Source: WTFY01 sp965205685
Lineage (GTDB): Bacteria; Pseudomonadota; Gammaproteobacteria; UBA4575
NCBI GenBank assembly: GCA_965205685.1
Contig: OZ242174.1
Coordinates: 310,001-374,000 of the forward strand
Direction: 5' to 3'
DNA: 64,000 nt
Part shown: piece after piece, positions 58,049 to 64,000 of the stretch
Position numbering within the stretch: the first letter of the stretch is position 1
How the letters are laid out: each line of letters starts with the position of its first letter
Translations under genes and position numbers: made by a program
The notes under the pieces: model-generated
What the model was told of the DNA's origin: nothing
Database searches by the model: none
The model's input: the letters and a program-made list of their open reading frames with translations, nothing else

Positions 58049-59400
58049 ACGGCACAGGCCGGGTGTTGCCGGTGGTCGCCGGGGTCGTGGTGCTGATGCT
58101 GGCGTTCGTGGCACTTCGCTCGTGCGCCACCGATGACGCATCGGTGGCGGTGATGGAGGCCGTGCCGCAGTCCCCGGTGCCGGATGCCGACACCCCGGCC
58201 GATACCATCAAGACGCTGACCGCGAACGTCGCCGCCATGACGGCTGAGGTCGAGGCCCTGCGCCAGGAGGGCCAGCGCCTTCGCGAGGAAAACCGCGCGC
58301 TGCTCGAAGACGATGCCCAGATGGAGGAGAACCTGCTGGCGCGCATCCGCCGCGAATGGCAGGCGAGAGAGCAGCTCGAGGCCAGCCAGCGCCAGTCCGA
58401 CACCGACCGCCTGGAGTCGCTCGCGGCCCGCATCGAGGCGCTGTCGCAGTCGCTGGTGTCCTCGCGCACACGCGACGAGGACATGCCGGTCGGGGCCTCC
58501 TTTGCTCCCTCGCGGGAAGGGGCTGCGAGGGGTGCGCCGCTGGTATGGATCGAGCCCCTGGAGGGGCAGAGCGGTTCAGTGGATCCGGCCGGGGTCGCGA
58601 AGACCGCCCTGGGCGCACCCGCGGGCGCGTCGCTTTTCGCACTCGATGGGCCCGAGCCGGCCCCTTTGCGGCCGGCCTACACCGTGCCGCGCAATGCCAC
58701 CTTGCTTGGCTCGACCGCACTCACCGCCCTGGTCGGGCGCGTGCCGGTACAGGGCCAGGTGCGCGATGCGATGCCGTTCAAGGTGATCACCGGGGCCGAC
58801 AACCTGGCCGCCAACGGGCTCACCGTGCCCGGCGTGCACGGCATGGTCTGGAGCGGCACGGCGATCGGCGACTGGACGCTGTCTTGCGTGACCGGTCGCC
58901 TGGACTCGGTCACCTTCGTCTTCGATGACGGCACCATCCACACCCACTCGGCGGATTCCGGTGGTTCAGGCGCAGAGGCCGACGCGCTCGGCTGGATCTC
59001 GGATGCGCAGGGCGTGCCCTGCATCCACGGCGAGCGAAAGACCAATGCGCCGGCGTTTCTCGCCCAGCGCATCGGCATGGTGGCCCTGCAGGCCGCGGCC
59101 GAAGCCGCCGCGGCCGCACAGACCACCACGGTGATCAGCGATGCCGGTGCGGCCAGCGGCCATCTCACCGGCGATGCCGGCGCCTTCGTGCTCGGCAAGT
59201 CGGTGGCCTCCACCAGCGAGGAGGTGAGCCGCTGGCTCGCCGAGCGCCAGTCGCAAAGCTTCGATGCCGTGTTCGTGCCGGCCGGGGCGCGCCTGGCCAT
59301 CCACGTGCTTCGCGAACTTCCCATCGACTACGACCCTCTGGGTAGGAGACTCGATCATGCCAGTGCCCTGGATCATGATGTTCACGCTCGCCTGGACTAG
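58045..59400 (+). CDS. TraB/VirB10-like protein, PFL_4705 family
   Basis: 451 residues. N-terminal membrane helix VLPVVAGVVVLMLAFVALRS, a coiled coil (VEALRQEGQRLREENRALLE, about 70-90) and a periplasmic TrbI-like domain with NATLLGSTALTALVGRVPV, FKVITGADNLAANGL and VPAGARLAIHVLRELPIDY. It spans the envelope as scaffold of the mating channel. Overlaps the lipoprotein gene start by 44 bp. Confidence 0.9.
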   Translation: MNGTGRVLPVVAGVVVLMLAFVALRSCATDDASVAVMEAVPQSPVPDADTPADTIKTLTANVAAMTAEVEALRQEGQRLREENRALLEDDAQMEENLLARIRREWQAREQLEASQRQSDTDRLESLAARIEALSQSLVSSRTRDEDMPVGASFAPSREGAARGAPLVWIEPLEGQSGSVDPAGVAKTALGAPAGASLFALDGPEPAPLRPAYTVPRNATLLGSTALTALVGRVPVQGQVRDAMPFKVITGADNLAANGLTVPGVHGMVWSGTAIGDWTLSCVTGRLDSVTFVFDDGTIHTHSADSGGSGAEADALGWISDAQGVPCIHGERKTNAPAFLAQRIGMVALQAAAEAAAAAQTTTVISDAGAASGHLTGDAGAFVLGKSVASTSEEVSRWLAERQSQSFDAVFVPAGARLAIHVLRELPIDYDPLGRRLDHASALDHDVHARLD

Positions 59401-59761
59401 CGTCCTTGCCGGCTGTACCGACAAGCAGGCCGTGCTGCCGCCCGAGGCCCCCGCCATCGAGGCCATCTACGCGGAGCACTTCAAGGGATCCGCAGGCCGC
59501 GACCTCGACCCTGTGCGAGCGGCACTGCAGGCACGCGCACGGGAAAAAGACGTTGTCCCCGCAGATACACGCGAGGCTGTCGATGCAATCGATGCACGCT
59601 TTTCGCGCCTCGCCAACCCGGTACTGATCCTCTACGTGTACCCGCACCTGGCAGAGGCCGAGCGCGTGCCGGTGCCGGGCTACTTCACCGTGTTCCCCCT
59701 GTATGAGCGGGACGAGTACGCCGCACCGGGCGAGGGTCCGCTCGCAGCCCCGCACCGATGA
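59357..59761 (+). CDS. conjugative transfer region lipoprotein, TIGR03751-like
   Basis: 134 residues from the ATG at 59357 (TAGGAGACTCGATC upstream). Lipobox in FTLAWTSVLAGC. FSRLANPVLILYVYPHLAEA and VPVPGYFTVFPLYERDEYA are the family signatures. It is the VirB7-like lipoprotein of the core. Its TGA overlaps the ATG of the next gene. Confidence 0.9.
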   Translation: MPVPWIMMFTLAWTSVLAGCTDKQAVLPPEAPAIEAIYAEHFKGSAGRDLDPVRAALQARAREKDVVPADTREAVDAIDARFSRLANPVLILYVYPHLAEAERVPVPGYFTVFPLYERDEYAAPGEGPLAAPHR

Positions 59762-62451
59762 GCCTGCGCGATTGGATTTCCGGCCACGATACGAAGCGTG
59801 GCGATGCCCCGGTATCGAAGGCCGCAGAAGAAGCCCTGTACGCGCGCCCGGCCTCGTTCACCGACCTGCTGCCCTGGGTCGAGTACGATGCGGACAGCGC
59901 CACCTTCCTGCTTGAGGACGGACACAGCCTCGGCGTCTTGCTGGAACTGACCGCCGCCGGCACCGAGGCGAGGACCGAAGCCTACATGGTGGCCCTTCGC
60001 GATGCCGTGCAGACCGCGCTCACCGAAGCGCTTCCCGAGGTCGATGAGGGCCCCTGGGTCCTGCAGGTCTACGTCCAGGATGAGCCGAGCCTGACCGAGT
60101 TCGCCGAAGGCCTTGCCGCCTACCCCAAGGACGAGGTTCAGGCAAGCGCTTTCACCGGCGCGCATCTCGAGATGTTCCGCGCCCACCTGTCGCGCATCAC
60201 GAAAGAGGGCGGGCTGTTCGAGGACACCGCCGTAACCGGCGGGCACTGGCGCGGGCAGGTCAGGCGCGTTCGCGCCGCGCTCTACCGGCGTCCCACATCA
60301 CGCGCCTCGATTTCGCATGCACAGGCGCTTGAGGCCCTCGAGGATGTCGTCTCCAAGTTCGTGGCCTCGCTGGCCTCTGCCGGGATCCAGGCACGCCGCT
60401 GCTGTGGGCGCGATCTCTATGCGTGGCTGCTGCGCTGGTTCAACCCGAACCCCGAGATCGCCTGCGGCGATGCCGCTCGCCTGCTCGAGCTGGCCCCGTA
60501 CCCGGGCGATGAGGCACTGCCGTTCGGACACGATCTGGCAGAACGCCTGACCCTGTCGATGCCGCGCTCCGATGACGAGGGCCTGTGGTGGTTCGACGGA
60601 CTCGCACACACCGTGGTCAGCGTGCAGGGTCTTCGCCGCACACCCGACATCGGGCACATGAGTGCCGAGCGGGGCTCCGGCGATCATGTCTTCGCGCTGT
60701 TTGACCGCCTGCCCGAGCATACCGTGATGGCGCTCACCCTGGTGGTTCGGCCACAGGATGTGGTGCGCGATCATATCGCCCGGGTGCGCCGTGCCGCCGT
60801 GGGCGACAGCGCAGAGTCGGCGCTCACGCGTGAGGCCGGCGAGGGCGCCGAGCGCGCCATGGCCCAGGGCGACAAGCTGTACCCGGTGAGTCTCGCCTTT
60901 TACGTGCGCGCGAAAGACCGCAAGGCCCTTCGCGCCACGGTCAACCGCCTCAACGCCCAGCTCCTGCCGAACGGCCTGCAGCCGATCGCCCTCGAGGCGG
61001 ACCTGCTGGCCCAGGACGCCTACCTGCGCAACCTGCCGATGGCCTATAACGAGTCCCTGGACAAGACCCGCAGGCGCTCGCGCCTGATGTTCTCCTCGCA
61101 TGCGGCGAACCTTTTGCCGGTGTACGGGCGCTCGCGGGGCACCGGGCACCCGGGACTCGTGTTCTTCAACCGCGGTGCAGAACCGCTGGCCTTCGACCCG
61201 CTGCACCCGGATGACCGCAAGAAGAACGCGCACATGCTGATCCTCGGTCCCACAGGCGCCGGCAAGTCGGCGCTGCTGGTCTACCTGCTGCAGCAGATGA
61301 CGGCCATGTACCGGCCGCGCATCTTCATCATCGAGGCGGGCGGCTCGTTCACGCTGCTCGCCCAGCACTTCGAAGCGCACGGGGTGAGCGTCAATTCGGT
61401 CATCCTCAGTCCGGACCGCGATGTCAGCCTGCCGCCCTTCGCCGACGCCTTGCGCGTGCTCGCACCCGGGGAAAAGCCTACCCCGGGCGAGGGGGTGCAG
61501 GAGAGCGGCTCAATGTCCGGGCGCGATGTGCTCGGCGAGATGGAAATTGCCGCGCGCGTGATGATCACCGGAGGGGACGCGAGCGAGGATGCGCGCATGA
61601 GCCGCGCCGACCGCCTTTTGATCCGAAACGCGATCCTGCGCGCCGCTCAGACCGTGCGCGATAGCGGGCGCGAGCAGGTCATCACCGAGGATGTGGTCGA
61701 GGCCCTGCATGCGATCGCGCGTGACCCCGACCTGGCAGAAGTGCGCCGTGCCCGCGCCAGCGAGATGGGCGATGGCATGGCACTCTTTTGCTCGGGGCTT
61801 GCCGGGCACTTCTTCAACCGCACCGGCACCGCCTGGCCCGAAGCCGACGTCACCGTGCTGGAGATGGGCATCCTTGCGCGCGAGGGCTACGAGGACCAGC
61901 TGACCGTCGCCTACATCTCCATCATGAGCCACATCAACGACCTGGTGGAGCGCCACCAGAGCGATGCGCGTGCCACGCTGGTGGTCACCGACGAGGGCCA
62001 CATCATCACCACCAACCCCTTGCTCGCGCGCTACGTGGTGAAGATCACCAAGATGTGGCGCAAGCTCGGCGCCTGGTTCTGGATCGCCACGCAAAACCTC
62101 GAGGACTTCCCGGATGCCAGCCGCAAGATGCTCAACATGATGGAGTGGTGGCTGTGCCTGGTGATGCCCAAGGAGGAGGTCGAGCAGATCGCGCGTTTTC
62201 GCGAGCTCAGCGAGGTGCAGCGCAGCCTGCTCCTGTCGGCGCGCAAGGAGCCCGGCAAGTACGTCGAGGGGGTGGTGCTCTCCGACAAGCTCGAGGCGCT
62301 GTTTCGCAACGTGCCGCCGGCGCTGACCCTGGCGCTTGCCATGACCGAGAAGCACGAGAAGGCCGAGCGTGCCGAAATCATGCGTGAACACGGCTGCACC
62401 GAGCTTGAGGCCGTTCACATCGTCGCAAGGCGAATTGCCCAAGGCGGGTGA
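59758..62451 (+). CDS. TraC/VirB4-like conjugative ATPase, PFL_4706 family
   Basis: 897 residues. N-terminal part (about 1-450) of VirB4 type with FTDLLPWVEYDADSATFLLE and NLPMAYNESLDKTRRRSRLM; the ATPase has Walker A LILGPTGAGKSALLVYLL (about 494-511), IIEAGGSFTLLAQHF and Walker B TLVVTDEGHIIT, plus ATQNLEDFP near 782. It powers pilus assembly and transfer. It is the last backbone gene seen; a toxin-antitoxin pair follows instead of the usual DsbC/TraU-like genes. Confidence 0.93.
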   Translation: MSLRDWISGHDTKRGDAPVSKAAEEALYARPASFTDLLPWVEYDADSATFLLEDGHSLGVLLELTAAGTEARTEAYMVALRDAVQTALTEALPEVDEGPWVLQVYVQDEPSLTEFAEGLAAYPKDEVQASAFTGAHLEMFRAHLSRITKEGGLFEDTAVTGGHWRGQVRRVRAALYRRPTSRASISHAQALEALEDVVSKFVASLASAGIQARRCCGRDLYAWLLRWFNPNPEIACGDAARLLELAPYPGDEALPFGHDLAERLTLSMPRSDDEGLWWFDGLAHTVVSVQGLRRTPDIGHMSAERGSGDHVFALFDRLPEHTVMALTLVVRPQDVVRDHIARVRRAAVGDSAESALTREAGEGAERAMAQGDKLYPVSLAFYVRAKDRKALRATVNRLNAQLLPNGLQPIALEADLLAQDAYLRNLPMAYNESLDKTRRRSRLMFSSHAANLLPVYGRSRGTGHPGLVFFNRGAEPLAFDPLHPDDRKKNAHMLILGPTGAGKSALLVYLLQQMTAMYRPRIFIIEAGGSFTLLAQHFEAHGVSVNSVILSPDRDVSLPPFADALRVLAPGEKPTPGEGVQESGSMSGRDVLGEMEIAARVMITGGDASEDARMSRADRLLIRNAILRAAQTVRDSGREQVITEDVVEALHAIARDPDLAEVRRARASEMGDGMALFCSGLAGHFFNRTGTAWPEADVTVLEMGILAREGYEDQLTVAYISIMSHINDLVERHQSDARATLVVTDEGHIITTNPLLARYVVKITKMWRKLGAWFWIATQNLEDFPDASRKMLNMMEWWLCLVMPKEEVEQIARFRELSEVQRSLLLSARKEPGKYVEGVVLSDKLEALFRNVPPALTLALAMTEKHEKAERAEIMREHGCTELEAVHIVARRIAQGG

Positions 62452-62529
62452 GCCTCCCCCAAAATGCAACTGGCAGGAACTGTTTGATCGTAAGCCGCTG
62501 CGGTAGGTACAGCTATATTTTTGAAAGAA

Positions 62530-62548
62530 AATAATATATAATATTATT
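62530..62548 (+). promoter_or_regulatory. inverted repeat before DUF6088 gene
   Basis: AATAATAT / ATATTATT (8-bp perfect arms, ATA spacer) about 20 bp before the antitoxin-like start, in AT-rich DNA (62510-62560) that contrasts with the flanking GC-rich genes. Likely operator/promoter for the toxin-antitoxin pair. Confidence 0.5.
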
Positions 62549-62569
62549 ACAAATATAGGTGAGATGGAC

Positions 62570-63193
62570 ATGGGCAGGCACACGAATAGTACAGACAGCA
62601 AAATTCTCCGGCGGATTCGTTCCCATGGCCGGGGCTGGGTCTTTACACCGGACAGCTTCACGGACCTCGGAACCCGCCGGGCAGTCGATCTCGCGCTGAT
62701 GCGGCATCGGCACCGCGGCATCATCCGGCGACTGGCCCGGGGGCTTTATGATTACCCGAGAACGGACTCCCAGCTCGGCCGCCTGCAGCCCTCCACGGAT
62801 GATATCGCGAATGCGCTGGCCAGCCGGGATGCCTGCCGTCTGCAGCCTTCCGGGGCCTATGCTGCCAACCTGCTTGGGCTTTCCACGCAAGTGCCCACCC
62901 GGGTCGTTTACCTGACGGACGGTCGTGCTCAAACGGTTCAGGTTGGGCCACGCCAGATCATCCTGAAGCACACCACGCCCCGCAACATGGCCACCGCAGG
63001 GAAAAGCAGTGGACTGATAATCCAGGCATTGCGTTACCTGGGCCAGAAGAATGTTGATCAGCAAACTATCAAGCAGCTTGGCCGTCGCCTCGATCATAGG
63101 ACCCTTAAGCAGTTGATGAAGGACATTCGATATGCTCCAGCCTGGATCGCAGATATCGTTCGCAAACTGCAGCCCCGGGAAAGCGCGGCATGA
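62570..63193 (+). CDS. DUF6088-family (AbiEi-like) antitoxin
   Basis: 207 residues from the ATG at 62570, favoured over 62564 because the AGGTGAG ribosome site ends right before 62564. RSHGRGWVFTPDSFTDLGTR and IIRRLARGLYDYPRTDSQLG form a winged-helix, followed by SGAYAANLLGLSTQVPTRVV, all typical of DUF6088 antitoxins paired with AbiEii-type toxins. It overlaps the toxin gene by 4 bp. Autoregulation through the upstream inverted repeat is likely. Confidence 0.85.
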   Translation: MGRHTNSTDSKILRRIRSHGRGWVFTPDSFTDLGTRRAVDLALMRHRHRGIIRRLARGLYDYPRTDSQLGRLQPSTDDIANALASRDACRLQPSGAYAANLLGLSTQVPTRVVYLTDGRAQTVQVGPRQIILKHTTPRNMATAGKSSGLIIQALRYLGQKNVDQQTIKQLGRRLDHRTLKQLMKDIRYAPAWIADIVRKLQPRESAA

Positions 63194-64000
63194 AGGAGTT
63201 TGTCGAGATGCCGGCAGAGCGGCGTCGGTTGACCTGTACGGAAGCAGGCGCGAAGCTGAACCTGTCAGAGCTTGCTGTTGAGAAAGACTTCTGGGTGTGC
63301 TGGACCTTGCAGAAACTATTCGGACTGGCCGAATGGGGCGGGCACCTCACGTTCAAGAGGGGTACATCATTATCCAAGTGCTGGAATCTGATCGAACGAT
63401 TCTCCGAAGATATCGACATTGTGATTGATCGAAATGTTTTAGGTTTTGACTGAGATAATGCCCCGGAACAGGCGCCCAGCAAGAAACAGTTAAGAAAGCG
63501 CCTCAAGGCACTGAAAGCTGCTTGCCAGCAATGTATCAGCGACAGCATTTGTCCAGCGCTCTCCAGTATCATCTCATCAGATTTGCCGGAGAGACTCGAG
63601 TGGACCCTTGAGCCAGATCCCGATGATCCCGATGGACAGACTCTACTGCTGTTCTATCCAACGTCTTTCCCGGGGCAGGCCTCCTATCTTCGTCGTGTCG
63701 TGAAAATTGAAATGGGTGCCCGTTCGGACACGGAGCCCACGGAGCCCACGGAGCCCACGGAGCCCACTGAGACCAGAGAGATCAGAACTTACATCAGGGA
63801 TGCCTTCCCGGACTTGTTCCAGGAATCAGACACGAACGTCAGGGCAGTCATGCCGAAACGCACTTTCTGGGAAAAAGCGATGCTTCTACACGAGGAAGCT
63901 TTCCGGCCGGAAGCCAATAAAAAAGGACAGAAAGCCATGGCACGCCATTACTATGATCTTTACCGGATGATTCAGGCAGATGTAGGCGACCAGGCTTATG
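63190..64000 (+). pseudogene. AbiEii/AbiGii-like nucleotidyltransferase with in-frame TGA, runs off window
   Basis: The frame starts at 63190 (ATGA overlap), reads TCTEAGAKLNLSELAVEKDF and the nucleotidyltransferase site FKRGTSLSKCWNL, RFSEDIDIVID, then hits TGA at 63451-63453 right after LGFD. The same frame continues open to the window end with clear family sequence: DNAPEQAPSKKQLRKRLKAL, RRVVKIEMGARSD, KRTFWEKAMLLHEEAF and ARHYYDLYRMI. Family members have GFGG/GFxGD at this point, so TGA probably replaced a glycine codon (GGA). The first Gly of the GGTSL motif is also Arg. It looks inactivated. It contains a short 9-bp tandem repeat. Confidence 0.75.
63727..63768 (+). repeat. 9-bp tandem repeat in toxin-like gene
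   Basis: The unit ACGGAGCCC is repeated four times in a row (first copy 63729-63737) and then degrades to ACTGAG, coding for a TEP repeat. Nine bases keep the frame, so copy-number change would alter linker length, not the reading frame. Confidence 0.7.

Noticed and set aside
63451..63453. Recoding of TGA as an amino acid
   Set aside because: Many intact genes in the window end in TGA (for example parB, traD neighbours, hipB), so a recoded genetic code is excluded; selenocysteine is unlikely without a stem-loop or redox context.

Overview
High-GC bacterial DNA, most likely a gammaproteobacterium. The window has a complete AapJQMP amino-acid ABC transporter, an outer-membrane porin, a TonB-dependent receptor, two surface beta-barrel proteins and a mobile element of the PFGI-1/SPI-7 conjugative family that is common in Gammaproteobacteria. 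I saw no rRNA, tRNA or CRISPR array, so the genus is not fixed.

Region 1 (about 1-21,100) looks chromosomal: an NAD-dependent epimerase, a Calx-beta surface protein divergent from a TonB-dependent receptor, aapJQMP, a short operon of an inverse-autotransporter-like protein and a lipoprotein followed by a decayed lipoprotein copy, a Sel1-repeat protein, a GYD protein beside glutamate dehydrogenase, a porin, and a SOUL lipoprotein.

Region 2 (about 21,200-32,700) is a dense toxin-antitoxin and phage-defence island with more AT-rich promoters: hipBA with an enlarged antitoxin, a HipA-like kinase overlapped with an unknown partner, a GNAT acetyltransferase, AbiEi/AbiEii, a Fic-like protein without the catalytic histidine, a HigA antitoxin beside a probable higB remnant, and a three-gene operon of AAA ATPase, RloB-like TOPRIM protein and RES-domain protein. 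That operon sits behind a 26-bp perfect palindrome and is the best candidate for an undescribed defence system.

Region 3 (about 32,800-62,450) is the backbone of an integrative conjugative element. An S24-type repressor and a ParB-family gene diverge from a promoter carrying two matching operators. Replication and maintenance genes follow (DUF2857, PFL_4669, STY4534, RadC, a tyrosine recombinase), several with hairpin-rich leaders, and a roughly 90-nt structured element occurs twice. Next come PilL, PFL_4693, PFL_4695, TraD coupling ATPase and PFL_4697, then an 8.7-kb cargo block (a Cas2-like small protein, a second hipBA, secreted ankyrin proteins, a TesA-ankyrin fusion, ybbA-ybbP), then the mating-pair genes from RAQPRD to the VirB4-like ATPase, most overlapping by about 4 nt. 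A FitA/FitB-type pair and a Spy/CpxP-like protein are also inserted.

Region 4 (about 62,500-64,000) is another cargo pair directly after the VirB4-like gene: a DUF6088 antitoxin-like gene and an AbiEii-like toxin gene broken by an in-frame TGA. Element ends, tRNA target and the rest of the transfer genes are outside or not recognisable. All family names come from reading the translations; no database search was run.
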